The notes beneath the pieces were generated by a model, which ran no database searches, was not told the origin of the DNA, and saw only the letters and a list, made by a program, of their open reading frames with translations. From Augochlora pura (taxonomy: Eukaryota; Arthropoda; Insecta; Hymenoptera; Halictidae), in the NCBI RefSeq assembly GCF_028453695.1, contig NC_135772.1:6448001-6512000 (forward strand): DNA of 64,000 bases, in the 5' to 3' direction. The position numbers were made by a program, and so were the translations under genes. This document shows positions 1 through 11,869 of this stretch, in pieces (position 1 is the first letter of the stretch; each line of letters opens with the position of its first letter).

Positions 1-1990
1 TAACAGTTAGATAAAAATATATTTCTTATTTCGACGATTTTAATATTTCGAGAAGTATTCATTTCATTCATCTACCAAACAAATTTGCGATTGGATTAGA
101 GATTCGTGTGTCGAAAACATCCTTTCCGAGCTTTTAATCAATGTTACAGTGAAATGTTTTTAGCAGTACATCTACTGAATTGGTAAATAATCGGTTTCGC
201 ATTCTTCATTACAAGGTTGTCGAAATCGTAAGGTCCCTTCCAAAGGAAAAGATTGTATAAGTTTCATGATCCAAGCTTACATTATAATAAAAATTCCCAT
301 GCGCCGATCCTAATGGCCTGCAGAGATATGAATTTGCGCAATGACCCACACTCTAGCGGACTTAGTAGACGTTTATGCTTACAGCTAACAAAACCACATC
401 AATGTATTCTGTGATCAAAAAATTTGACCACTCGCAGCAAGTCTAGCTTCGTGCAGCTTCGCGTGAAGCGACGCGGCATCGGTCGATGAAAGTTAGATCA
501 CCGTCCTCGGTGTATCGGCGACGGACGTTTCGCCGTCATTCGGATGTTTCGTTTATTGGTAACGTAACAGGACAATGTATACGAGCGTCGTTTGCCCAAC
601 ATTCGTCGTTACATCGGTTGTCCATTGTTTCCTGAGCGCAAGCGGCAAAGAGACGTCGCAACGATGCAAGGTGCGCCAGTCGGTCGCGTTTTCGAGCCGG
701 CTTTATCGACGCGGCCAAATAAACCTTGGATTTATTTATCGAGTCGAGTAACGTGGTTTCGTGTTCCGATAAACTGTTACGAAGTGGTGACGCCCACGTA
801 GAGGCCGGCCACGCAGCATCTGACGCTCCAGAAACGTTCGATGCACGCTGCCAACTACTGTTGTCCTCCGTTTCGTCTCTCGTTCCTACTGGCTCGGTCT
901 CGCGACCCTGCCAAGACCGAGCGCATTTTCGCCAGAAAATGTAAATGAACTTTAACCGTTACTCACTCGCCCACGAGGCTGGCCAGAGTTCCGCCTCGGA
1001 AAACGATCATACGCTGCTGGACCGCTCGCACAAAGGATTGTATAGTAACACGGAAAGAACTCGGACACGTGTATCTAATGATAACGTCCCTTCGATCCAA
1101 GACAACGTGGGCGTCGCTGACTTTTTAATGTGAACCTTATTGGATATCTGGATCATTCAATTGGCGGAACGACGTTCGTTAGGAGACAGATTCCTTGTTT
1201 TTTTTTTGTTTTATTTTTTTCTAATTAAGTAGACGGAGGAGCGTTTGGCATTCCATACGATCTCCATGCGCATCAGCGATGTAGCAACATGCGAGCATTT
1301 ATATCGGTGATGAGAGTATTAGATTATTGGCAGATTTTGTACTTTAAAGATGGCCTGATAGGTGGCCTTACAAGCTTCTCCAATTTTTTCTAGTTATTTT
1401 ACACTACTGTTATCTTTGAATGTCCAGAACGAAACAAATTTTCCTTTGAAGGTTCAAACTAAAAAGGAAGAATCTATCACGGTACGGATATCAATCCTAT
1501 CAAATAATCTTCAATCGAACGTAATTGTTTATTCAAACTGGAACGTTGCTCATAACGTAGCTTATTGATCTGAATCGTGATTTCTAGCATGAACCCTTGG
1601 ATAACCAAATTTGGGCCCAACTAATCCTAAGCAGAGCCAATTCATCCCACCTAAATTCTTACCTCCTAGTAGCTAGTTCAAATTATTATCTATTTGCATC
1701 GTATCCAGGAAGAATATCAATGAGATCAATAAAATTGGAAAATCTAGCCCCGTCAACCATGAAATGAAAAGCTTCTCGTGGCTCTCTAACGAGTATCACG
1801 TTACGAAGTGTATTAAATAAATCATGAACCCATCCGATCGGCTTTCCAGGCGTGAAATAATAAGACTCCCAGCCTGCGCTCCTCCCTCGTTTACTAATTT
1901 TAATCATACGAGACTGGTACAGATCTCGCGATAGGATCAAGCCGCCAAGCCGATTCCAACGATCCATCCAAGACGACACGTCGCGTCGGA
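1..1990. other. Gene-free mixed-composition DNA
   Basis: No supported gene. Short frames are interrupted and look random. A T-rich run lies at about 1197-1220. A 135-codon minus-strand frame reaches into this stretch from 2093 down to 1686, but it matches nothing I recognise and is not annotated as a gene. Confidence 0.6.
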
Positions 1991-2960
1991 ACAAGAGACC
2001 GGTCCGTGTACGGAGCGGTCGAGACTTGACGGAAGAAACTCGCCTCGGTCTCTCTGCTGCCTCTCCGGCTCCCTCTCTCTTTCTCTCTCGCACCGCCGGC
2101 GGAGCGATTCAATTAGCCGCGCGAGCGCAGGCGTTACAAATCGTGAAGCACGCGACGAATCCGTGAAGTGGCTCTAACGGGCTGCATACGCCCCTGGGCT
2201 CGCGACGGTGCCGCGCGTCCAGACGCGGCAACATTGTAAACGGGTAGAGTATCGGCCGGTCTCGCGCGCCCAAGCGAGCGAGAGCAAGATAGGGCGCGCG
2301 AGACGGGCGTAGAGCATAGAGAAAAAAGAGGGAGGGAGAGAGGAGAGAGAAAAGCAAGGAGAAGGAAGGAGCAAAAGGGAGAGAGAGAGAGAAAGGCTGC
2401 GGAGAGAGGCTTCCGGAGAGGAGCAAGCGAGCGAGCGGGACGAGTCGGAGCGGCGGGCCATGCGCGAAAAAGAGAGACGAACAGATTTCGCGAACGGAGA
2501 GTACAAACGAAACGAGATAAATGGTAACGTACGAAGAAATATGGCTAGACCGCGCGGAAGATGCTCGACGAGCGAAAGAAGGGAACGAAAAAGGAGAATA
2601 TATCGGAACGGACGGAGCAGGGTCCGTGGTGTGTGGGACTATGTGTGCGCGCGTGTGTGTGCACACGCAGTGAGTGTCGCTTCTACTGCCGCCGACGTCG
2701 CTGCCGACGTGCCGACGTCGCTGCCGTTCCTCGTTACCGACGCGGTTGCCGGACGCCCTCCGCCAACCCTCGCGACATGATCTATCAGCCTTTTCTACAA
2801 CTACTCCGCTCTCCCTCCTCGCCACGTTCTCTTTGTCCTCCTTCTTGCGCACTCGTGCGCCGCTCCAGGCGGGGGCAGCGTGCTTCTCGCCATCCTCTTT
2901 TCTGCACGCTCTCTAAAGCAGCTACACTCTACGGCTCCTCCGCCTGAGAATAGGGAGAGC
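1991..2960. other. GC-rich island with purine-rich and CpG repeats
   Basis: The plus strand is purine-rich (GAGA-type) at about 2318-2450. A short GCCGACGTCGCTGCC-type repeat lies at about 2686-2736, and alternating GT/GC occurs around 2630-2665. Long frames open on both strands (for example minus 2109-2852) follow from the low stop density and encode Ser/Leu/Arg low-complexity sequence, so I do not call a gene. It could be a promoter or enhancer island, but nothing in the sequence decides this. Confidence 0.5.
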
Positions 2961-4747
2961 TTGATAAGCTCCCTCCACTTCGAGATTTTTTCGGATCTTG
3001 GGAACGCCCGGGGAATCCAGGGGAGAGGCCGTAATTGGAGTCGAGGACCGCAGGGAGATCCAGGGATTATGAAATTAGTTCGATTTCGGTTGTGACTGTC
3101 GCGCCATCTTGTTCCCCAGCCGCCCTTCAGCCAGCATGGGACACCTGTACGTCTCGCGTTCTTTTCGCTGTTTTAGGCAGTTCTATGGTGACGACTAGAA
3201 ATTGTATAATCCAACGAAAAGAGCCGGGTAAACGTCAATTTTGGGACATTAAACCTTTGCAGACGATTATTGATTTTCAGTCACCACTAATAACTATAAA
3301 AAATATTGTTATTACGTTCCAAAATAATATATGCACTATTTAATCTGTCAATATTTTTTAGAAACTGTTGAAACTGTTGCGTGAGTGGTGATACTCAGTT
3401 GGAATACTTGGAATAGTTTATACTATATCTTTTAAGTATATCTTTAACTCAATTGGAGCTCAGTTGTAGTAGCTTCTTGGAGTAGAGGGTTAATTTGCGT
3501 AAATGTTGATTGAGTGTTACTCGAGAGAATTTCGAAGCTAGGCGTCCATCGCGTTTCAGTTAGTTGATGTACATTCTTGTCTGCGGAGCACGTGTTTTCC
3601 TCTGGAAAAATGGATAAGATTGAAATTGCGTGCGCTTGGTTTTCACAGAAAAAGAATAATGCAAAACTAAGAGGGTGAAGAAATTATTGGGTCTATATTA
3701 TTTAATGAACTCCGAGACGATTCTCGCAAGGTATTTAAGTATCTCACGAATAAATTCTCCCAATAAAATTTTCTTTGTTATTCGTTATTTGAATGCGATA
3801 TGCCCAGATATGTTTCTCAATATGATATCTCGCTTCTTTCGCAATGATTTCTTCGACGAAACTGGAACTGCGGATAAAACGGAAAGATGGACGTAAATGA
3901 TTAATTCGTGGAACTGTTTGACACTGTAACCCAATATGAATTTCCTGGTATCTTCTCCACTCTATTCGAATCCACTGCACTGGGCTAATTGCGAACACTG
4001 AAATACCAATTTACGAAATAAGAATCATTTTGTTCTCCTTAAATCGGACGCGCTCGCGAACGATCATGATCATCGTGGAGAAGACCAATGATGTTAACCG
4101 TTGTCTTCAGTCAGCCGGTCGAACAGGAAGTTCGAGTTCTAGGAACGATCGCCCGTTTCGATTTCACGAGACCGGTAGACGAAACCGCATTATCCCTCCC
4201 AGTGCACAGTCAACGAAAATTAACCCTCCGAAACAAAAAATTGCGTACGCCCGATACGCCAACCTTGGGTCGCGGTCTCTCGTTCTTCAGAAAAACGAAG
4301 TTCTAGATGCTGAAGATTTTAAATCGGCTGAGGAAACTTGACTCCTTAGTCACCGGCGATTATTTGTGCTCAAGTACCACCACGGTGTCTCCTATACAGT
4401 CGAGGATCTCATGGATGTGAATACACCTAACGTTGAATCTCGATTATCGGATCTGCCCGTTTATGGAACAATTAAACCTTCTGCAATTTTTAGTTTAATT
4501 TCACCGATTAGAACTTGTTTATTGAGTATAAATATAAAGGCGACACTTTTCCTAATGGTCAAACATCAACATATACGTAATTACAATTATTAAATTCTTT
4601 TCGAAATTATCATTAGTCGATTAATGAGAAGTTCGGTTATGTGATCTTCCGAGCGCTCAGAACGAATTTATTTTCGATGCATCAATGATCTGTTTTCTTT
4701 TCATCTATACTTTTTCTACCAGTTCGATGATCTGATTTTCTACTTGT
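2961..4747. other. Gene-free mixed DNA
   Basis: Unique sequence with no RNA gene, repeat array or recognisable protein. A 72-codon frame at 4088-4306 has less biased composition than most frames here and follows a TTGTCTTCAG acceptor-like sequence, but I do not recognise its product. Confidence 0.5.
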
Positions 4748-4996
4748 TTAACCCCTTGTTGTACTTTAACGAGTCGGACTCGTGACGGAGATTTATAACA
4801 ATAAGTTGTTAGGTACAAATGTCATCCGTTCCTTCAAGTAGGAATCAAATTGTATTCTCTCGTCATTAATATTTAAACATTCTAGTAGATGTAAGCAAAC
4901 GATAAATATAAAATTCCTTTTTCTTCTAACAAATTAGTGCGATGGAGAAATTCGAATCATAGTAATTGTAAAGAAAATCGTACGGCAAAGGGTTAA
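4748..4996 (+). mobile_element. TTAA element 1, piggyBac-like MITE
   Basis: A 249 bp non-autonomous element bounded by TTAA at 4748-4751 and 4993-4996. The left end reads CCCCTTGTTGTAC and the right end, read inward, CCCTTTGCCGTACGATT, an imperfect inverted repeat. TTAA target duplication with CCC-starting ends is the signature of the piggyBac superfamily. The interior is AT-rich and non-coding. A perfect-arm dyad, ACGAGTCGGACTCGT (4769-4783), is centred at 4776, 25 bp inside the left TTAA; the right end has none. The right terminus closely matches that of the element at 32715-32873, so the two probably used related transposases. Confidence 0.75.
4769..4783. promoter_or_regulatory. Subterminal palindrome of TTAA element 1
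   Basis: ACGAGTCGGACTCGT is a 15 bp odd-centred palindrome with 7 bp arms. Its centre lies 25 bp inside the TTAA. A near-identical copy with one C/T change persists at 20078-20092. It is a candidate dimer-binding site; the function is inferred from symmetry and position only. Confidence 0.45.
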
Positions 4997-5925
4997 GGAG
5001 TAAGCGTCACGTTTTCACATCACACGCAATTCCCTTTTTCGTCGATTATTATCCTTTGTATACATATATCATGTTTCTGTGTTATTAAAACATTAATATG
5101 ACTAAAATACTAATATGACTAGTGAATTAGCAAAGTGAGATAGATTCTTCTACTTTAAATACAATGTGTTCATTTCGCTCAAAAAGCTTTGTGTTTACTT
5201 AATATTACGACACGTCTATATGATATTCCTAATGTTAAGCAATAAACAATAACGAACTGTCTGTCGCTAAAGCTATAGGATAGCAGAGTTGAGCAACATT
5301 CGGATGACGGATAAGAGATAAGGATTAACGAATCAAATTTTATCCGACATTATCAAATAAATTCCAATAGAAATTTAATTTAATAGAAATTTATTTAGAT
5401 AACAATTTATCCGAGTAAGACATAATACGAAAAAAGATTTCTTTGCATAAGAAGTTGTTTGTTATCAATATTAATAAGAATTTATTTGTACATAAATTAA
5501 TTTGGAAAGAAATTTATTTGAATAAAAATTACAGAATATATTGCTTTCCCTATGTTTTTCTATTACTATCACTATATTCAATTATTATAACTAGATAATC
5601 TTTCTTCGGCTGCAAAGAAAAGTACTGTACATTTCAGAATTCATACTTGGAACACATATTACAAACAATTATACATATTACAACAATTATTGGAATTGTT
5701 ATTCGAATAATTCTAGAATCAATTGCGAATTAATTGTCATTCTATAAAGGGGAATTCGTTTGAATAATTATTTTACAGTAATATTTATACGGAACAATTC
5801 ATATAATATCCAAGTCTGTGCGAAGGTAATGCACAGATTCTCCGCGCGGATATTGTACGCTGGAAATTCGCGTTTCATCGTTCCCAATACTTCGTACATT
5901 TCGAGTTACGGTAAATATTTCCGAT
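4997..5925. other. AT-rich stretch with AAATTTATT iterations
   Basis: No gene. From about 5345 to 5525 the sequence repeatedly uses the word AAATTTATT and close variants, giving a degenerate AT-rich repetitive tract. Nothing else is recognisable. Confidence 0.5.
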
Positions 5926-6440
5926 TGCTTGCTCGAGAGAGAGAGTGGGCAAAGGGAGGAAGATGATGGCTCGCAAAAATCCGTGCACGGCCCTGTGCGC
6001 TCTTCCTCCCGCGTTGCCCTTCCCCTTATCCGACGCCCCTCGCCCCCTCCTCGGTCTTGCCTCCCTTTTCCCGAGCCCTCTCTTCGTCTCTGCAAACGTC
6101 TCCTCCGTCCCTGCTTCGTCGATCTCGTCCCCACCGGACGAGCCTTTCAGTGGTTCCCAACTGGGATGTCCCGCGAGTCCCTTAGAGATTCAGGAGGACT
6201 GCGCGCGTTTAAGGTCTCGTGCGTCAAAGAGATCTCGAGCGCAACGAGGCCGATCGTGTCACGTGCCGGCGAACTCGTTAACTACCCTAACGACCAGGAA
6301 TCTCCACGTGGCCGGCGTGGTCTCGTCGATAATTGGCGGTGGGCCGGTAGATTGCCGCCTTTTCGATATGTTATATGAACGCTGGGCTAGTACCTCGCGA
6401 CACGCGAATTCGGCCCCGCGAATGTACAGTCGCCCTCGAA
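5926..6440. other. GC-rich island, no supported gene
   Basis: Overlapping plus-strand frames of 149 and 190 codons (5929-6378 and 5945-6517) and a minus-strand frame share this interval. All are Pro/Ser/Arg-rich with no recognisable domain. Several frames being open at once points to low stop density rather than coding. Confidence 0.5.
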
Positions 6441-6735
6441 AGTCGTTCGCAATTGTAATTTCCGAACAGGTAAAAAATAATGAAATATATATTGGTGCGC
6501 TATGTTCGTACCGGTAAAAATACCAAAATATTTATTGAAATGTTTAATCGATCGTGCCGCGACAGCACGACGGATGATCGCGGAGCTCCCACGGTCATCT
6601 TTTATTTTACCGGTACGAGTCGTTGAACGCAGGTAAAAATAATATCGGTATTTTCATTTATCGGTACTCCGATTTCCATAAACGTAAAACCGAAAAATGT
6701 TGGTATAATAGCGGTGTTTTTTAAATACCGGTATC
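6441..6735. repeat. Inverted-repeat cluster built on TACCGGTA
   Basis: CGTACCGGTAAAA at 6507-6519 has an exact inverted copy, TTTTACCGGTACG, at 6605-6617. Further CGGTA or TACCGGTA words recur to about 6735 (for example near 6647, 6660, 6725). The pattern of ACCGGTA alternating with AAAATA resembles decayed miniature DNA transposons, but I could not define outer termini or a target duplication. It could also be a local duplication. Confidence 0.5.
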
Positions 6736-7140
6736 AATCTTTGTTAACAGCAACAATATTCAGCAAGAAAATTATACAAATTATATAAGAAAAATACAAC
6801 AAGAAAATTTGTCTCATTTCACAGCCAAAATGAGACTTGAATCAACATCGATTCGATTTCGTTATAATTTGAAAAGCATAGTTCTCAGTTTTTATTTAAT
6901 ATTAGCGTTGCTTTATCGATCTATTCTATAACGAATGAAACAGTATCCACAATTTATATAAATATATCGGAAAAGAACTATTTTAGTTTTATTCTGAGAG
7001 AATTCTTCGCATCGATTTGCAGCAAATAAAATAATCTGCACCCCCGCGTTACTTTGAAAATATACCGCAAGGCAGAGGGTTGACTAAATTATTTGCCAAG
7101 AAAGTAAGATTTCAAGCATTACTGATTTTTGTCCGACTAT
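6736..7140. other. AT-rich, gene-free DNA
   Basis: Nothing supported. The sequence at about 7064-7080 (GCAAGGCAGAGGGTT) resembles the right terminus of the TTAA elements at 4748 and 32715, but it lacks a TTAA and a partner end, so no element is called. Confidence 0.4.
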
Positions 7141-8651
7141 TTAGAAATCTCGACCACTGTGCGTCGCTCCGCTCGTTTATCGTTACACGCGTTCTTAGCC
7201 GACATCCCGATTAGTTCTATCCGGCGTGTCGGCGAACCGAAAACGAATTGGCCGTTTTTCGAGCAACCAGCGTGAACGGCGCCGATAGTGCGTCTCCAGG
7301 CAACGGCGCGTATCGGGGCGAATGTATCCGCGCGAGGTCGCGCATATTACATATGCGAGACACATAAATCTTGCAGCGAGGTAATACCGACGACGCGGCG
7401 CGCGGCTATGTCGGTGAGCTCTCTCGTTGCAGCGCGCAGCCACCGACGGAGCAAAATCTATGGCGCAGGCCAGTTAATTCTTAATGCTTAATCAGTGCAC
7501 CTTATCGCGAACGAGCGGGCGAGAGCGAGAGCGAGAGCGAGAGCGAGAGCTCGCTACCATGTGGCCGCGCGCGCCTCGGTACCCTCTATCTTCACGGACT
7601 GGCAAGTCTGGCTGGTAAATAGAGGAAACGCGTTTGCCGCCTATCTGGCATCAAAGGGGCCGACGCCGCGACTGTTTTATACACTTAATTTATGAACAAT
7701 ATACACCGATGTCGACCCACCTCGATTCTGGCACCTCTCCTTCACCGCCCACCCCCCGCCCCCCCCCCCCCCGTCTCCCCATTTTGTTCTCGTTGTCAAA
7801 CACTTTAAACCCCGGGAGAAACCCGTGGCAGCCGATAAGGAATTCTATCCTTTATCATTTAGCGTACCTGGTCGGCGTTACCATGCGCCGCCTGTTATCT
7901 CGCTGTCTGCCGCGTTCCTTCGTTCGAGCGTGGCCAATCAGATTGCCATCGCGCGAGGCCACGTGTCCCCCCGGGTTCTTTGGGTGCCCGCATTTGCGGA
8001 CGTTATTGCGTTATTTCTGCGTTTGACCCATATGCAGCCGCCGGGAGACTGGCCGGGAGACCAATTAACCGCGCCGTTAATACCTTTACGATGATCGCTT
8101 TCGGGTCATTTCGGCTTCGGCATCCTGGAGTTTTACGCAATCGCCTCGGAAGTTGACTTCGACGGCTAACGAACCTGTCTCATCTTCTTGCGGAGACCTA
8201 AGGCGGTCGACAATGGCTAAACTCGTTTCGATTAATTAGACGAAATGAAGAATTTCTTCTCGATCGTGTTTTCTAGACTGTCGCTCAATCTCGAGAAAGT
8301 CGAGCATGGAAGAGCGCGACAAGGGTTTGTAGGTACGCGATTTTTCGATTTCGAATTCGAATTCGACTAAAGTGGTTGGCAATGGACGAATTAATTTGGT
8401 TTGATCGAGGGAAATAAATGTTCAATTATGCGTCAAACGGTCCTGGATATCGAATCACCGATTTTATGGAAAAAAGTACTCTCGACCGGATACTGACCCG
8501 TCGTCCCAAAACAGCAGCGGACGCGCACACCTGTTTCGTTTCTGAAACTCAGTTAGCTTTGCGATAGACAACAATTGGGCTTAATTGGAAGGAAAAAAGT
8601 TTTTTTCACGGTGAAAAAAGGGTCGGCGGGACACGCGAGCCGCTGCGGCAT
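7141..8651. other. GC-rich island with simple repeats
   Basis: Contains a (GAGAGC)n-type tract at 7521-7550 and a cytosine homopolymer at about 7751-7772. Frames at 7634-8026 and 7825-8094 overlap each other in different frames and encode low-complexity Pro/Arg/Leu sequence. No gene is supported. Confidence 0.5.
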
Positions 8652-9587
8652 TTAACCCTTTTAGCACCGAACGACGATATATCGTTGCACTCGCCAAAAA
8701 TACCAACGACGATATATCGTTGCGCCTCCGTTAGAGCCTTATTATACTCATCACAAGAGATCTGTGTTTAAGTATAACTTTATAAAATGTTAAAATGGTT
8801 CATATTCGATGCAACGTAAGTGAAAAAATGTTTATTAGATCAACTTGTTGTTATATCTTATGTTGTTTCGTGCCGGGGGTCTGTATATGTCAGAGTGATA
8901 AGGTAGAAACGGGACACGGGACACGCGCACAATTTGCAATCCTTGCAGTAAAGGGTTGCATGGCGTATGCATGAGTAAGCATCAATGAGAATAAATTTGT
9001 AAGGCTTGTGTAAGTAAAAATAAAGAAATATTACACATTTTTAGTGGACAGAGAACTAACTATAAATATTTATAATAACACTTATATTTTTTTAGTGACG
9101 CATTACCAGTTGCACGATCCTCTTGGGTATTAGATTTGTCTGACACTTGCCGTGCCTCATATCCGATGATAACGAGGATAACGCGTTGCGTTATCCTTTC
9201 GTTTTGATATCCAACACCAGCTATTTCATTGCAAATGATTGCGAAATGCAATGTCTATACACCATACTACCAGATATATATAAAGCGATGACCAAACAAT
9301 GATTTTTTCTATGTACAATTACGTTTCGAATAAGAGAAATTAATTTGTACGATTTTCATTATGTCTTATATTTATGTTATTCTTATGATTTTTAACAAAT
9401 ATCGAAACTCTATTGGTATTGATTTATTCTCCATTCCTTTCGCAATAGGCTGCTTTTTGAATTTTCTAAATATCACGCCTACTTTGGTTTTTACGAGCAT
9501 TTTCGCAGACCTCTACAAATCCGTCGATTCGGCCCGGTATTCTTCGCCTAGGTACACTCTCTTTTCGCTCGGTGCTAAAAGGGTTAA
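8652..9587 (+). mobile_element. TTAA element 2, long non-autonomous piggyBac-like element
   Basis: A 936 bp element bounded by TTAA at 8652-8655 and 9584-9587. Both ends begin CCCTTTTAGCACCGA, a 15 bp perfect inverted repeat, and continue with R-CGA. TTAA target sites and CCC ends point to piggyBac. The interior is AT-rich and has only short frames (minus 9060-9251, plus 9361-9609) with no recognisable transposase. The plus frame runs through the right terminus, so it is not a host gene. Two copies of a palindromic motif sit next to the left end (8671-8687 and 8706-8722), 35 bp apart; the right end has none. Its length exceeds most MITEs, so it may be a deletion derivative of an autonomous element. 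Confidence 0.8.
8671..8722. promoter_or_regulatory. Paired palindromes of TTAA element 2
   Basis: ACGACGATATATCGTTG occurs at 8671-8687 and 8706-8722. The perfect core ACGATATATCGT is centred at 8679.5, 24.5 bp inside the left TTAA, and again 35 bp further in. It is a candidate transposase or host-factor dimer site, inferred from symmetry. Confidence 0.45.
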
Positions 9588-10417
9588 ATCTGTACCGCGG
9601 GATAATTAATTAATCTCGTATCGTCATTTCAATCGGTGCGCGTAAAGCGCGGCAGTACATTATTTTAAAATTCTGTTTGCATAATTTTTCAAACGTGAAT
9701 AAACGAATTCCACGCTAGACTCGTTTCCTGGGTAAAAAGCTCGCGTTTGCCCCGGCGATGCATGGCCGACGCGCTCTCTGCGCCGCTCAACTCCGTTCCA
9801 CGCCTCGCGCCGCGCCGCGCCGCGCCGGGCCATTGCGATTCCCTCTGCCTACGCCATTGGCTTTTATCAAGGGGCCGTCGACTAACTGGCTTTTTGGCGC
9901 ATTTTATTATATCGTGTAATGAGTCCCTGCGCCTCATCACGTTGGTGCCCCGCATCTCAAAGGGACGCTCCATTCAGCTCACAAAACGAGGAGCCGAGGA
10001 AGGGGTCCGGTAATGACGACGATAAAATATGACGTGTCTTGTACAGTTTCTCGGCTTCTAGCCTCACCTGAAGCGCACCGGTCACATCCTGATCTTTCAC
10101 GGAGCTAACACGGAGCTAACCAAAAGCTCTACGGCTTCAGGGAATCCCTTTTCCCTTCGTCCCCTTTTACTTCACTTCCGAGCAACTTCCCACTCGGTAC
10201 TGATCGTCGGACTCATTTTTTAGAAATCTCGAAAGCTGCCTTAAAATCTATTTGATGCGCTTGGGAACCAAACTTGGGAACCAGTCGACTGTAACTGTCA
10301 TAAATAATTGCAATTCAACCCAGAATATCTGCTCGGGGTCGCTGCGTACCGAACAACATTTTTAATTTGTCTACAGACGTGTAAATAAATATAAAGAATA
10401 TTAAGATTATTTAGGTA

Positions 10418-10465
10418 ATAATATAATATAATATAATATAGAATATTTTATATTATAATAATATT
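10418..10465. repeat. AATAT repeat forming an AT-rich inverted repeat
   Basis: Four tandem ATAAT-type units are followed after a short GAATATTT spacer by the complementary TATTATAATAATATT arm. It can fold as an AT-only hairpin. Probably a simple repeat with no coding role. Confidence 0.6.
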
Positions 10466-11820
10466 ACGATGATTATATGCATTTACTTTAGTTACAACGT
10501 TTAATACCTTATCAAAAGAAAAATAAGATTGTTATTTATTTTTTTTCCACTAGTATTTTACGTCCCATTAAATACATTATTGCTTGCCTAAATTTACTCG
10601 AATGAGTGGTGACAAGAGAGTAACATTTTATTACGACTTAAAGGTATAAAATAATATTCATACTTAACGGGTTCTCCCTAGAAATCTCAATTACAGAAAT
10701 AATAAGCTTTCAGTATTTCATAAAAATCTGTCTAATAATTTGTAAAGAAATCCTTTCGCTAACCACAAAATTTTGGTACAGAAGATATAAAAAGCATTAG
10801 TCATTTCCGATACGTTTTCCTCTAAATTCCCACTTCGTCATTTTCTACGCATTCTGCCAACTGTGTGTATCTGTGACAGCTCGAACCAGGAACGTGTCGA
10901 ATAGCTCATCCCACAAAAATGTAACTTCATCGCAGCTGGAGAGATTAATCGATCAACTATGCTTGAAGTACCAATGGATCCGTTTACTATTCGAGCTCTT
11001 TTTTCAAAGAGATAATCCACGACGATGAGCGAGATGATAAATGCACCCCTGTCCACTAGACACCGAAAGCTTTGAACAACAAACTACGATATATTATTCT
11101 ATTTCGAATAGAATTTATAACGTTCAGCAAAGGGAAACGTTCGGAATACCATTGAACCCATGCAGAACATTGTTCTTCACGCCATTGTTGCAGCATTGAT
11201 GCGTTATTATACAATATTATTCAAAAAGTCACGTTTCTCTCATTTCTGTAAACAAATGATTTCGTCTTTGAAAGAACTTTTGCAAAGATTTATGTACTGA
11301 ACTAGTTTTGTATACCTTTCATCGTTTACAAGCACTTGCGTTGAAGATCCGGTTCGAATAAAGCTATTGATTTTCTCGTAAAGTAAAAAACAGACGCTAA
11401 CGAAATACGGCTAAATTGTTAAATGAGTCTAATGAACACTCGTGGAAAGTTTCATAAAAATCGGTTTGTATCGTAAATAACCTGTTGCGCAGGTTCCTTT
11501 GTTAGAGCTGGTATCTCGTGCGAAGAGAGTATAGTAACGCGTGCGATTGCTCCGTTTATCCGCGGCCATATAAAAATTTATAGTTTCTTCGGAATAATCG
11601 AGCATCGGGGGACCGGTGGACGGGAGTGTAGACACACCGTTTATAATTTACATCCAGTGTTGCGCAACGGCAGTCGTTCGAATCTCGGTCTCAAATGTTT
11701 ACCTACGTATCGTGCGCGTAACGAGTCGCTCTCGACGCAGCGCAGCGCAGCAAATAGAGTCGACGGAACGCGACGGGAAGAGCGTCGTTACCGTGGCTTC
11801 CAGATGATCATGACGAGAGA

Positions 11821-11831
11821 GGAGAGAGAGC

Positions 11832-11868
<37 letters not shown>
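11821..11868. repeat. (GA)n microsatellite
   Basis: Nearly uninterrupted GA dinucleotides on the plus strand. The open frames through it encode RERERE or SLSLSL and are artefacts. Confidence 0.9.

Positions 11869-11869
<1 letters not shown>

Noticed and set aside
1686..2093. 135-codon minus-strand frame with less biased C-terminal half
   Set aside because: No family recognised and the N-terminal half is low complexity from the adjacent purine-rich DNA.
2109..2852. 247-codon minus-strand frame
   Set aside because: Ser/Leu/Arg-rich translation of GA/CT-rich DNA, with other frames open at the same place and no domain.
7064..7082. GCAAGGCAGAGGGTT resembling the right end of the TTAA elements at 4748 and 32715
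   Set aside because: TTAA is absent and no left end is present; similarity is too short to call.
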